Below, in pieces: positions 31,336-42,558 of a stretch of 64,000 bases of DNA. The DNA is from Muraenolepis orangiensis (lineage: Eukaryota > Chordata > Actinopteri > Gadiformes > Muraenolepididae), in NCBI GenBank assembly GCA_027704905.1, contig JANIIK010000687.1:86001-150000 (forward strand), in the 5' to 3' direction. Below the pieces are notes generated by a model. That model was not told where the DNA came from, ran no database searches, and saw only the letters and a list, made by a program, of their open reading frames with translations. The position numbers and the translations under genes are program-made. Positions within the stretch are counted from its first letter, which is position 1, and each line of letters begins with the position of its first letter.

Positions 31336-32201
31336 ACGACGGCTGACGACGTCGCTCCGCACCCGGCTGAGGACGCCGCTCCGCACCTGGCTGACGACGT
31401 CGCTCCGCACCCGGCTGACGACGCCGCTCCGCACCCGGCTGACGACGCCGCTCCACTCCCGCCGGAGGACGTCGCTCCGCACCCGTCGGAGGACGTCGCT
31501 CCGCTCCCGCCGGAGGACGCCGCTCCGCACCCGCCGGAGGACGCCGCTCCGCTTTCGCTTGAGGACGTCACTCCGCTCCCGCCGGAGGACGCCGCTCTGC
31601 TTCCGCCGGAGGACGCCGCTCCGCACCCGCCGGAGGACGTCGCTTCGCACCCGCCGGAGGTCGTCGCTTCGCACCCGCCGGAGGACGTCGCTCCGATTTC
31701 GTTTGAGGACGTCACTCCGCACCCGTCTAACGACGCCGCCCCGCACCCGCCGAACGACGTCGATCCGCACCGCCTGACGACGTAGCGCCGTACCCGCCTG
31801 ACGACGTCACGCGGCCCCCTTCTGCTGACGCCGCGCCCTATCCGCCCGACGATGTCGCGTGGCCCCCGTCTGTCGACTACAGAGGGGGTTCAGAGCAGAC
31901 CCCAGAGGAGACTCCAGAGAAGGTCCCGGAGGAGACCCCTAGAGGAGACCCCTGGAGGAGGGTCCAGAGGAGACCTCCAGAGAGGACTCCCACTGACCTG
32001 GGCAGAAGGGGTGGCTCTCTTCCCGGGCCCCGCCCGCCCACCAAATCTCCTCCACCCCCCCGGATCATCGACTGGGACGCAGACGGTCCAGAGGAGCGGG
32101 GTTGGCCCCCGCGCCGCTACTGTCGGGATCTGTTCTTTTCCCTCAACTGCCACCGAGAACACCCCTTCAAGCCGGGTTGGACACCAGGAGGCGCCCGTTG
32201 A
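31336..32201 (+). pseudogene. Gypsy-type tail with 24-bp coding repeats (unit B)
   Basis: About 20 copies of a 24-bp unit (gaggacgccgctccgcaccc plus gccg) encode EDAAPHPP-type octapeptides on the plus strand. The same 1-nt frameshift as in unit A is followed by the chromodomain-like DWDADGPEERGW...FKPG end and a stop at 32199-32201. This copy has the full repeat array that unit A lacks. Confidence 0.6.
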
Positions 32202-32212
32202 GGGGGGGGTAC

Positions 32213-32625
32213 TGTCACGGCTACGGTGGTTGGCAGGGGGCGTGGCCAAGCCACGTGCGCTGGCCACACACACACCTGAACACAATCTCCCCGGGTAATT
32301 GCTTATCACCTCACCTGGGGTATATAGACGTTGTCTTTCCTTTACCCCAGCGTGAGGTCGTTACTCTACTATGCACGAAGTTCTCCCGTCTGATACCCAT
32401 CGCCTGCCAACTACCTGCCGGTACTCCACACCCGATACCCCCGGTACAGACTCCTCCCCCTGTCCCGGACTACCCGCCGGTCAACTGCCTGCCGGTACTC
32501 CGCGGATCGTCTCCACAATGCACTCTTGTGACTGTGTGTGTGTTTGGTGCAAAAAAAGCCGTTCGTATCACTCCACTTGTCGGCGTCTGCGTTCGGGGTC
32601 CACCCCACTCCCCCTCACCGTGACA
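32213..32625 (+). mobile_element. LTR of Gypsy-type retrotransposon (unit B)
   Basis: 413 bp, TGTCACGG to CCGTGACA, preceded by the purine run. Short differences tie it to the unit C copy and not the unit A copy (for example cctgccggtac against cctgctagtac). Confidence 0.7.
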
Positions 32626-32629
32626 AATA

Positions 32630-32805
32630 TATTAACGGTATTATGTTAACATCATCACAGCAATATATAACAGTATTATCTTAACATCATCACAGTAATA
32701 TAGTAACAGTATTATCTTAACATCATCACAGTAATATAGTAACAGTATTATCTTAACATCATCACAGTAATATAGTAACAGTATTATCTTAACATCATCA
32801 CATTG
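32630..32805. repeat. 36-bp minisatellite, about 5 copies (unit B)
   Basis: Same unit as 3436-3683, with the same copy number as unit C. Confidence 0.9.
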
Positions 32806-34116
32806 ATATCTTGACTCATGCTAAATGGGTTCATCCTGTCTTGTTCTTCCTTCCTGTTTAGGGTCAACTGAACCATGAAGACTCTTCTCCCGTTCAGCTT
32901 AAAGCAGCACAGAGTAGACTGCTGCTCATTTACAATCATTACAAACAGCCTTCAGCTAACTTCACATGCTATGAGTGATCAATTACAATAACATTCATAT
33001 GTGCTTTGATTTAGAAATTAGTCATCAGTCATAAACCTCCAATCTGTCACTTGGAAACTACGGCAACATCACCTTGCCTGTGGACGGCCATTTTGGTTTG
33101 GTTCCCGCCGCTTCACCTTGTAGCGTTTGAATTATGCTATTTGGTTTTATAATATTTATGTTTAAAATAATGTTTAAAGATTCATATCAATGTATTACCC
33201 CTGAGAAGTGAATTGGTTTGATTGAGTGTTTTTCAATGTTTCATTTGAAATGTATTCCAGTGGTTTATTGTCATGTTCTTGTGGTTATTATGTGTTTTAA
33301 TGGTTTGAAATGAGTTTGATGAAGGACTTTTATTTTGAAGAGGTTCTGGACGGATGAGGAAGGGAAGCTGGAGGAGATGAGAAGTGTGCGGAGAAAAGGA
33401 AAAGAGTTTGACTAGTTAAAAAGTTAGGAATATTTACTGTGAAGAACCAAATACGAGTTGTGTGTACTCATTTGAGTTTAAGTATTAATTCCGAAAGTTT
33501 AGTGTTACATTTCAGTAAATATATGATCGCTATTTTTGAGGATCATCAGCTGGCTAAGTCGGACATTTAAGTTGGCAGTTGCTAGGCTACACCGGCCGTT
33601 TTTCAGAGACCATCGCATGTGAGTCAACGACGAGGGATACACCCACACACTGAGAGAAGACGGCGAGGAAAAAGGACTGAGAGTTAGCGGCGTGGACGGT
33701 CTTGGTATGAGGAGCACGCGGTGGAGGCAGTTTGTTAGCTTGTTAGGCAGTTTGGTAGAGGGAACGGGCCTTAGTCCATCCACATGGCCAACTAAAGGGT
33801 ACCCACACGCCATTTAAAACCCCGGGTCTTTTTGGTTTGGTTTTATTGGCCACAGTGTTTTATTATGCAATTGAGTGTATGTATTTTTTATGCTGATGCC
33901 CCGTTTGGCTAAATAAATGTCAACTTTTACATGAAGTATTTGTGTTGAATTGAGCCTAGCTTGATGAGTAAACTAGTTAGTGGGGATGCAATCAAATGAG
34001 TTGACATTTGAGGGATACAGTATTTATCAAGCAGTATTTTACATACATTCTTTGAGGTGTAACTCAAAGTGGGGGCTCACACTTTTGATACTGGTAAATG
34101 TAAGGGAGGTAGATTA
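32806..34116. other. Unclassified duplicated DNA (unit B)
   Basis: Equivalent to 3690-4990, with small indels. B has an extra stretch near 33960-34020. No gene is recognised. Confidence 0.4.
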
Positions 34117-35447
34117 CCGTATTGACCCGAATATAAGACGGGGTTTTTTTCCGAGAAAAAAATCTGAAAAAGAGGGGTCGTCTTATAATCGGGGTTTAGA
34201 CTTTTCGATGTACCGTAATTGCACATGTAATTGCGCAACAACAGATCGCGCCAAACGAGTGTTCCGAGACACCGCGCGACACTTAAAGTCACTCAAAGTC
34301 TTAAAGTAACAGTACATAAAAACAGTTACCTGGAGAGATAGAAATGGAGAGACACAGCGACCAACTTGAAAAAAGAAAAACGCCTGTGTATTTTGACATG
34401 CCAACATCTGTCACAGTGCATAAGAAAGGCGACAAATCAGTGATTGTGAAGTCTACTGGAAACGAGAAGAGCCGAGTAACGGTCATGTTAACGCGCCTCG
34501 CAGATGGGACAAAACTTCCCCCGTACGTGGTTTTAAAACGCAAGACTGTACCTAAAGAGGCAGTGACTGTACCTAAAGAGGCAGTGACTGTACCTAAAGA
34601 GGCAGCCAGCTGGCGTTATCGTACGCGCCCAGGCAAAGGGCTGGATGGAGACGGAGCTTGTGGTGGACTGGCAAGTTGGTCAAGGTGGTGTGGGGCAGAC
34701 GGCGTGGGGGACTCAGAAAGAAGAGGAATATGTTGATTCTGGATGCTTTCCGTGGACACTTGACTGAGCCAGTCAAAAAGTGAAAGAGTGATGATCACTA
34801 GGTGACCTAGTGATCATACCGGGCGGAATGACAAGCCAGCTGCGCAATCTGCGCAAGAGATACACAGAGTGGCTCCTGGCTGGTCATCACGCACTGACAC
34901 CGTCTGGAAAAATCCAAAAGCCTGCAGTACGTTTGCTCTGTGAATGGATATTGCAAGCATGGGCTGACGTTTCCCCAGAAAGCATCATTAATGGGTTAAG
35001 AAATGCTGCGTATCAAATGCCATGGATGGCAGCGAGGATGACGTGATGTGGGAGGAGACGGGGAAGCGGACAACGTGAGTGACGATAGCGGGAGTGAGAG
35101 CGAACAACCCAGCGATGTAGAAGACGAGCTGAATGAGAAGACGTGATGTGACCAATAGACTGATGTTCTGAAATGTTGTACTGTTTCATTGCTCTACTGT
35201 TTTATTGCGCTACCGTTTTATTGCACTACTGTTTTATTGCTATCTATCTAGCCTGTTTTCTTTTTGTTCGCCAAGTTAGGCAAATTTGAACACAATGTGT
35301 GATGTGTGTTATCATTATTTTCAAATAAAATGATTTTCTTTCAAAAAAAAAATATTTGGTCTTCAAATTTTTTTTTCTCCAAAAATGAGTCTTGAAAAAG
35401 AGGGGTCGTCTTATAATCGGGGTCGTCTTATATTCGGGTCAATACGG
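34117..35447 (+). mobile_element. Pogo/Tigger-type DNA transposon copy 2, 1331 bp, with empty site in unit A
   Basis: Termini and length are the same as copy 1. It is flanked by TA (34115-34116 and 35448-35449). Unit A reads ggtagattatatagcg without the element (4981-4996), so the insertion came after the duplication. It carries the same broken transposase on the plus strand and shares the internal deletions of copy 1. Confidence 0.92.
34344..35046 (+). pseudogene. Pogo-type DDE transposase remnant (copy 2)
   Basis: ATG 34344 opens a frame with YFDMPTSVTV and a triplicated 7-aa unit (PKEAVTV). It frameshifts before GWMETELVVDW-type sequence and LILDAFRGHL. The third aspartate region DLVIIPGGMTSQL is in the frame that yields 34810-35046, with RKRYTEWLLAG and ALTPSGKIQKP. 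The HTH DNA-binding region is missing. A perfect 27-bp odd palindrome (34791-34817) lies just before the third motif. Confidence 0.7.
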
Positions 35448-35604
35448 TATATAGCGTTTAATAATAGCCATTTCCATAGGCTATCCCAGGCCTCTTGGAC
35501 AGCCTGTGCTAAACAGCCACCCTAGACATATATCCTGCCTGGTAACTCATTTAAGCTCCTCCCTTGTGCATCATTCAGGTGTTCATGGTAACACATTTAG
35601 ATTC

Positions 35605-35760
35605 ATTTTAGTTCTATTTTGTTTATACTAGTTTAGTTTAGTTAGTTGTTATTTAGTTTTTAGGTATTAGTATATTTTGTATGCATTTATTCCCCTTGTT
35701 TCAACTGTTGTACCTTAATTTCCCTCGGGATGAATAAAGTCATCTTGAATCTTGAATCTT
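35605..35760 (+). mobile_element. 3' tail of a fish non-LTR retrotransposon (unit B)
   Basis: Equivalent of 5145-5300. Confidence 0.6.
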
Positions 35761-35809
35761 AATAGACTATAGTGATACACCTGTTTACATTCAGTTCAGT
35801 GGGGCAGGT

Positions 35810-35812
<3 letters not shown>

Positions 35813-35848
<36 letters not shown>
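35813..35848. repeat. (TG)n microsatellite (unit B)
   Basis: Equivalent of 5351-5387. Confidence 0.95.
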
Positions 35849-35849
<1 letters not shown>

Positions 35850-35984
35850 CTGCCCCCCCCGCACGGCGAGACTGAATCACTACTGGTGCTATTGCTGACA
35901 TGCAGTTCATTGTGTGCAAGGCGAGGGGGACATGAGAGTCGGGGTTTGTGTGTAGAAGGAACTCAACTGTTCGCTTGTGAGTTC

Positions 35985-36218
35985 GGCAGGATAGCTCAGG
36001 AGGTAGAGCGGTCACCTCACAACAAGGTTGCTTGTTCGATCCCCGGCTCCTCCTAGCAAAAACTGTCGAGGTGTCCTTGAGGAAGACCCTAACCCTCCTC
36101 CCTTATACTGCTGTCCCCGGGCGCTGTATAAGTAGCTGCCCACTGCTCCTAATACTAGGATGGGTTAAATGCAGAGAACACATAACACACTCCAGATTTG
36201 TTGTTGTTGTTGTTTGAG
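35985..36218 (+). mobile_element. tRNA-derived SINE (unit B)
   Basis: Same element as 5525-5752 with intact A- and B-box-like motifs. The (TTG)n tail is one unit longer. Confidence 0.8.
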
Positions 36219-36296
36219 TACCTTCCTTCAGACACAAAGAACTAGCACCAGAGTGCCGCATTTACGTCAACACACACACACACACACACACACAGG

Positions 36297-36641
36297 TGAG
36301 ACTTCTTCTTCTTCTTCATCTGTTTAATCTGCTCCCAGGTACAGTATGTCGATAGTAGATACGTGTTAAAAGTGTATTGTGGTTAATAGTGAGTTATTAT
36401 CGTGTGCGCTGTACTCGATTCCTGCGACCGCATGTCGGCTGAACACACCGTTCGTTGGATTGAATCTAATGTAAAAACAACACAGGCCATTCATGATGGT
36501 TATGTTATAGCGTAGTCGTATCTGGTGTACGTTACACCACAATCCACCTGATGGGTGAACTTAAGGGAAGTAAATGGCAAATGGCTCTGATTTACAAGGT
36601 TTTCTGGGCGATTTATGTCATCTGTCATCTGAATCATAAAA
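36297..36641. other. Unit B-specific DNA
   Basis: Not found in unit A. It starts after the (CA)n run with a (ttc)n stretch. No protein is recognised until the LINE fragment at 36642. Confidence 0.35.
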
Positions 36642-37040
36642 GACATTGCCCACCCCAGCCACGAACTGAATTCACTGTTACTGTCAGGCAGGCGATACCT
36701 CAGTATCAAGTGCCGTACAAATAGACTCAGAGATAGCTTCCACAGTCAGGCCATCAGGCTGCTGAACAAGGGCGTAAAGCATATAACAATGTATATATTA
36801 TTACATTGATTTATATATACATATTGCTCTTTTCTGTGGGGATATTTAGCATTTTATAAATTGCATTTTTTTTTTATTTTTTATTTTTAACTTTATTCTA
36901 TTTTTATTCTATTTTTATCTATTTTTATCTTATTTTATAACTGCTGTCTGTCGTCGGGTATTGCACATAAGATTTTCACACCACTGCTTTATACTTGTGG
37001 AAACTGTGAAGTGACAATAAACTTGACTTGATCTGATGTC
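36642..37040 (+). mobile_element. 3' end of a CR1/Rex1/L2-type LINE
   Basis: The frame DIAHPSHELNSLLLSGRRYL followed by SIKCRTNRLRDSFHSQAIRL and LNKG, to a stop near 36809, is the C-terminal end common to fish Jockey/CR1-group ORF2 proteins. The AT-rich 3' region ends with gtgacaataaacttgacttg, a usual LINE tail. Only the last ~55 codons and the tail remain, a typical 5' truncation. Confidence 0.75.
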
Positions 37041-37118
37041 ATCTGGTTTCATCTTGTTTTAAAGTCATACAATTCCTTATTTGAGTGGTGATCCAGGAGG
37101 AGGAGACTTTCAGCCAAA

Positions 37119-37124
37119 GAACTT

Positions 37125-37178
<54 letters not shown>

Positions 37179-37184
37179 AAGTTC
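37119..37184. repeat. Perfect (TA)n-cored palindrome
   Basis: gaacttgga, a run of TA, then tccaagttc. The whole 66 bp is self-complementary and could extrude as a hairpin. It occurs only in unit B. Confidence 0.9.
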
Positions 37185-37204
37185 ACACACACATACACAC
37201 ACAG

Positions 37205-37425
37205 TGAAATGTGTTTCTCTGCATTTAACCCATCCTAGTATAAGGAGCAGTGGGTATCAGCTATTGTATCTACAGCTGCCTGGGGAGCAGTGTAGGGGTC
37301 TGGTTTCTTGCTCAAGGGCACCTCGGCAGTGGCCAGGAGGCAGAACTGGCACCTTTTTTCCAAGTATCAGTTCTCACTCTGTACTTGGTCCGTTTTTTCG
37401 GGGACTTGAACCGGCAACCTTCTCA
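37205..37425 (-). mobile_element. SINE, minus strand (unit B)
   Basis: On the minus strand: B-box ggttcaagtcc (near 37405), gccgaggtgcccttgagcaa core, and the ggatgggttaaatgcagag tail. Equivalent of 9891-10082 but with a complete tail. Confidence 0.75.
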
Positions 37426-37470
37426 TAATAATAATAGAGAATAATAGATTATAATAGATATAATAATAGA

Positions 37471-37652
37471 ATGGACCGCCGTCCCGCCCGCCGCCTTCCG
37501 GACCGGGGCCGAGGGGCGGGAGGCCGGCCTTCTCTCCGCCTTCCTCTTGACCTCCTCCGCGGTGGGAGGGCCCGAGCGCGAGGTCCGCTACACCTGCCGC
37601 GCCGCCAACGCCCGGGAGTCGGCGGCCCAGACTCTGGCCGTCGGGTGCGGCG
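37471..37652 (+). pseudogene. IgSF-like exon: Ig-domain end (unit B)
   Basis: Equivalent of 10130-10310. An additional G near 37527 shifts the 5' frame relative to unit A. The Ig-like end itself (EREVRYTCRAANARESAAQ, then TLAVG) is undamaged and ends in phase 1 at the gtaaggaagg donor (37653). If the true exon starts downstream of the G, or is entered from a missing upstream exon, it could still be functional. I cannot decide this from the sequence. Confidence 0.45.
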
Positions 37653-37842
37653 GTAAGGAAGGTTCGCCCCTCCCCCCTCCCCTCTCCCCCCACCCTCCCT
37701 CCTTCCTTGTTGCATGATTCTGATTCACCGTTTTAGGACAAGGAAGAGAAGACACAAGGACGGCTCTTTCCTCAGAAACCGGGAGGGATGAACGACAGCT
37801 CATCAGGGAGGGGCATCACATCAGAGTTCTCCAAACTCAACT

Positions 37843-37849
37843 CTCACTC

Positions 37850-37883
<34 letters not shown>

Positions 37884-37926
37884 GCTCTCTCGCTCTCTCG
37901 CTCTCTCTCTGTCTCTCTCTCTCTCA
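37843..37926. repeat. (CT)n tract before the splice acceptor (unit B)
   Basis: Interrupted ctctct tract. Together with cacccccatttgtgatcct it forms the polypyrimidine region of the acceptor at 37948-37949. Confidence 0.9.
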
Positions 37927-37949
37927 CACCCCCATTTGTGATCCTCTAG

Positions 37950-38051
37950 ATCCCATCCCAGAGTCCGTTAAGATGCCACACTTCGGTTATGGTGTGCTCC
38001 TGGGGTCCTGCCTTGGCATCACGTGCTCAATAATGACCCATATCCTCCGAA
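37950..38051 (+). CDS. IgSF-like transmembrane exon (unit B)
   Basis: The undisturbed counterpart of 11969-12070. The acceptor cctctag is at 37943-37949 and the donor gtgagtgtg at 38052. Spliced in phase 1 from 37652 it encodes a stalk (DPIPESVKMPHFG) and a hydrophobic stretch (YGVLLGSCLGITCSIMTHIL). It contains the single ctctagat that is the empty site for the hAT insertion of unit A. Flanking exons are not recognised. Confidence 0.5.
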
Positions 38052-38226
38052 GTGAGTGTGAAGAGCGGGTACGGGATGGGGTGGTTCGCTGTGGAAAGTT
38101 AGAACTTAGTCGTTTGTATACTAATGTGTTGGCAGTGAATGCATCGCAATGTGCCAGCAGGGCCTCAGGGGAGGAAAACTCTGGGAAAAGCAATGGATTT
38201 ACTTTAAAAACAGAGGCTGAGAAATA

Positions 38227-40149
38227 ACACATGAATACAGGAGAACACCAGTATGGATCAGGTGAACACATGAATACAGGAGGGAACACCAGTATGGATC
38301 AGGTGAACACATGAATACAGGAGTGAACACGAGTATGGATCAGGTGAACACATGAATACAGGAGTGAACACCAGTATGGATCAGGTGAACACATGAATAC
38401 AGGAGTGAACACGAGTATGGATCAGGTGAACACATGAATACAGGAGTGAACACGAGTATGGATCAGGTGAACACATGAATACAGGGGGGAACACGAGTAT
38501 GGATCAGGTGAACACATGAATACAGGAGTGAACACCAGTTTGGATCATGTGAACAAATTAATACAGGAGGGGACACCAGTATGGATTAGGTGAATACATG
38601 AATACAGGAGTGAACACCAGTATGGATCAGGTGAACACATGAATACAGGAGTGAACACCAGTATGGATCAGGTGAACACATGAATACAGGAGTGAACACA
38701 AGTATGGATCAGGTGAACAAATTAATACAGGAGGGGACACCAGTATGGATTAGGTGAATACATGAATACAGGAGTGAACACCAGTATGGATCAGGTGAAT
38801 CCATGAATACAGGAGGGAACACCAGTATGGATCAGGTGAACACATGAATACAGGAGTGAATACGAGTATGGATCAGGTGAACACATGAATACAGGAGTGA
38901 ACACCAGTATGGATCAGGTGAACACATGAATACAGGAGGGAACACCAGTATGGATCAGGTGAACACATGAATACAGGAGTGAACACCAGTATGGATCAGG
39001 TGAACACATGAATACAGGAGGGAACACAAGTATGGATCAGGTGAACACATGATTACAGGGGTAAACACGAGTATGGATCAGGTGAACACATGAATACAGG
39101 AGGGAACACGAGTATGGATCAGGTGAACACATGAATACAGGAGGGAACACCAGTATGGATCAGGTGAACACATGAATACAGGAGGGAACACCAGTATGGA
39201 TCAGGTGAACACATGAATACAGGAGTGAACACCAGTATGGATCAGGTGAACACATGAATACAGGAGTGAACACCAGTATGGATCAGGTGAACACATGAAT
39301 ACAGGAGTGAACACAAGTATGGATCAGGTGAACACATGAATACAGGAGTGAACACCAGTATGGATCAGGTGAACCCATGAATACAGGAGGGAACACAAGT
39401 ATGGATCAGGTGAACACATGAATACAGGAGTGAATACGAGTATGGATCAGGTGAACACATGAATACAGGAGTGAACACCAGTATGGATCAGGTGAACACA
39501 TGAATACAGGAGGGAACACCAGTATGGATCAGGTGAACACATGAATACAGGAGGGAACACGAGTATGGATCAGGTGAACACATGAATACAGGAGGGAACA
39601 CCAGTATGGATCAGGTGAACACATGAATACAGGAGGGAACACCAGTATGGATCAGGTGAACACATGAATACAGGAGTGAACACCAGAATGGATCAGGTGA
39701 ACACATGAATACAGGAGTGAACACCAGTATGGATCAGGTGAACACATGAATACAGGAGGGAACACCAGTATGGATCAGGTGAACACATGAATACAGGAGG
39801 GAACACCAGTATGGATCAGGTGAACACATGAATACAGGAGGGAACACCAGTATGGATCAGGTGAACACATGAATACAGGAGGGAACACCAGTATGGATCA
39901 GGTGAACACATGAATACAGGAGTGAAAACCAGTATGGATCAGGTGAACACATGAATACAGGAGGGAACACAAGTATGGATCAGGTGAATACATGAATACA
40001 GGAGTGAACACCAGTATGGATCAGGTGAACACATGAATACAGGAGTGAATACGAGTATGGATCAGGTGAACACATGAATACAGGAGTGAACACCAGTATG
40101 GATCAGGTGAACACATGAATACAGGAGTGAACTCGAGTATGGATCAGGT
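38227..40149. repeat. 41-bp minisatellite, about 47 copies (unit B)
   Basis: Same unit as 12246-12817. Blocks of variant units recur (for example the pair with aattaatacaggaggggaca at about 38550 and 38730), which points to internal duplication of multi-unit blocks. Confidence 0.97.
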
Positions 40150-41115
40150 CACAACAGAGACCGTAACACAATCATTCATATTTCATTCAAACATGATCAC
40201 AACTCAATAACATTCAATCCTATTCATTTGGCTCCAACAGTGTGTGTGTGACACGATACCCTGCTGCCCTCTGGTGGAGAGACACCGCAGGTGCAGCCCA
40301 ACCAACAATTCTCCACAGACAGCTCTGAGCTTATAACAACGCACCCGGTTATTTCCGCTCGGAGAAGAGCACATTTCCATGTAGTTTAAGACCCGTACAC
40401 CAATCCCACTAGATCAATGATATTGATCGTCTTATGGGTTCTAGCGGAGTTCATCCACAATGTGGGATGACGGGATGATGAGACCAGCCATAGTTCAACT
40501 CTACTATAAAACCATCGACCGTCTGACAAGAGGACTTATTGGCCGTTCAAACGTGTCATTCTATAAAAAAGGTTTTAATGTCGGTTTGAAGTGCGATCGG
40601 TATTGCGATGATGTTCTGTAGCAGCATGATTGCTAACGTAGCGGTTTAGCGTCCACGTCACGTGTTGACCTACACCTGCGCTTCACCTGTCCTAACAAAC
40701 ACACACCCACACACACACACACACACGTAAAGCAAGAATACCACTTACAAACGGCGAGGAAACCAGAGAGCCAGAACGGCTGTCTTGCTATAGCGATTAG
40801 ATATTATTGTGAGGCTTCAGCGGTGGTAGCCATCTTGATACAGAAGACTGAGACAATGTTCTTATTCGATACCAAACTGGCCCAGATGTATTCCCTGCCG
40901 CAGCTCTCAACGAACCCGGGGGTTGAAATGTCCACTCTTTTCAACAATAAAGCAGGGTGGCAAGCCCAAATCCATATTCCTCCAACAAAAGTCGTCTGTG
41001 TCTCTCTCCGCCCCCCGCTGCTCCTCCCGGTCTCACACACACACACCTCCCTCCCCTCTTCCCCCCCTCTCCTCCCACTCCCGTTCTAACTCTCGCGTGA
41101 CTCTCCCACTCCCGT
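40150..41115. other. Duplicated spacer, unit B
   Basis: Equivalent of 12818-13770. It holds a shortened AC repeat (40699-40727) and the remains of the 31-bp repeat at its end. No gene is recognised. Confidence 0.4.
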
Positions 41116-41234
41116 ATATCTAGATATATATATATATATCTAGATATATATATCTAGATATATATCTATACAAAGATATACATATATATACATATATCTA
41201 TATCTATATCTATATCTAGATATAGATATATATA

Positions 41235-41330
<96 letters not shown>
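41116..41330. repeat. (TA)/(CTAGATAT) tract then (TG)n (unit B)
   Basis: Irregular tatatc and tagata units (41116-41235) with several short palindromes, followed by a pure TG run to 41329. Confidence 0.95.
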
Positions 41331-41331
<1 letters not shown>

Positions 41332-41654
41332 AAGGACTAATGTTATGTAATGTAATGTTATGTAATGTAATTTAGGACTATGGCTGGCTGTGATTGGAGA
41401 TTTCTGCACAGACCGAAAAAAGAAAAAAGGGAGAATGTCTGGGAAAGCAGAAGAGACTGAATAAACATGTGAGAATAGGAACATTTAAAAAAGGTCCCAA
41501 TTTAGTCCTTTTAGCTCAATTCAACACCAGCCAAGTTTCACACGTGAGAATCAATGATGCATCGGAGGGAAGAAACACATCATTTTGAATCGTCTCTGCT
41601 AAAGCAACCGGCCCGTCCTGAATCTAAATCTCTCAGTGAAACTAGTTCCTCTCA
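41331..41654. other. Repeat fragment and unit B-specific DNA
   Basis: The start (to about 41415) matches 15000-15085 of unit A, including the (taatg)n-like run. The rest is not seen in unit A and has no recognised gene. Confidence 0.4.
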
Positions 41655-41845
41655 TTTAACCCATCCTGGTATTAGGAGCAGTGGGTATCAGCTATTGGAT
41701 ATACAGCTGCCCGAAGGGGAGCAGGGGAGGGGTCCGGTGCCTCGCTCGAGGGCACCTCGGCAGTGCGGCCAGTGTTTCGGGGGGGACTCGAACCGGCGAC
41801 CTTCCGGTTCCCCGAGCCCCGACGGACCGAGCTATGCACTTCTTG
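41655..41845 (-). mobile_element. tRNA-derived SINE, minus strand
   Basis: On the minus strand: tagctcggtc (A-box-like, near 41833), B box ggttcgagtcc, the gccgaggtgccctcgagcga core, and a tail ending aggatgggttaaatg. It lies in or next to the LINE fragment below. Confidence 0.75.
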
Positions 41846-42110
41846 ATGAACCCGGTGATCGAGGACGCGTACTCGTTGATGTTATTGTCCGAGGCAACGC
41901 GGAACATGTCCCAGTCAGCGCCATCAAAACAATCCTGCAGCATAGAGTCCGATTGGTCCGACCAGCATTGGACCTCCCTCACAGCGATCGGTTGCTGCTT
42001 CAGTCTCAGCCAATAGGCGGGGAGTAGCTGGATAGAGCGGTGGTCTGATTTGCCAAACGGTGGGCGGAGGAGGGCCTTGTAGCCATCACTTCAGTGCACA
42101 GCACTACTAC
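41846..42110 (-). pseudogene. Jockey/CR1-group LINE ORF2 fragment
   Basis: On the minus strand the sequence reads LLRPPFGKSDHRSIQLLPAY, then WLRLKQQPIAVREVQCWSDQ and DGADWDMFRVASDNNINEYA, followed by SITGFIKKC. That is the stretch linking endonuclease and RT in fish Rex1/CR1-type ORF2 proteins (SDH, then W-D, then DW-MF). The SINE truncates it on one side and the 15-bp repeat on the other. Confidence 0.65.
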
Positions 42111-42142
42111 CTGCTGGGGATTGAGGTTTACTTCAGTGCACA

Positions 42143-42558
42143 ACAATAAGGTAAACAAGTACAATAAGGTAAAGTACAATAAGGTAAAGTACAATAAGGT
42201 CAAGTACAATAAGGTCAAGTACAATAAGGTAAAGTACAATAAGGTAAAGTACAATAAGGTAAAGTGCAATAAGGTAAAGTGCAATAAGGTAAAGTACAAT
42301 AAGGTCAAGTACAATAAGGTCAAGTACAATAAGGTAAAGTACAATAAGGTAAAGTACAATAAGGTAAAGTACAATAAGGTAAAGTGCAATAAGGTAAAGT
42401 ACAATAAGGTAAAGTACAATAAGGTAAAGTGCAATAAGGTAAAGTACAATAAGGTAAAGTACAATAAGGTAAAGTACAATAAGGTAAAGTACAATAAGGT
42501 AAAGTACAATAAGGTAAAGTGCAATAAGGTAAAGTACAATAAGGTAAAGTACAATAAG
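42143..42558. repeat. 15-bp tandem repeat, about 27 copies
   Basis: The unit gtacaataaggtaaa varies at two positions (gtgcaat, ggtcaa). Its period is a multiple of 3, so several frames stay open on both strands (KVKYN, YFTLL, LIVLY). Confidence 0.97.

Noticed and set aside
31003..31785. 260-aa plus-strand frame starting MALDLFFSS
   Set aside because: The first 100 codons are antisense to LINE ORF1 and the rest is the 24-bp repeat. The start has no independent support.
38227..40149. CRISPR-like array
   Set aside because: The repeats are head to tail without unique spacers, in a eukaryotic context. They are minisatellites.
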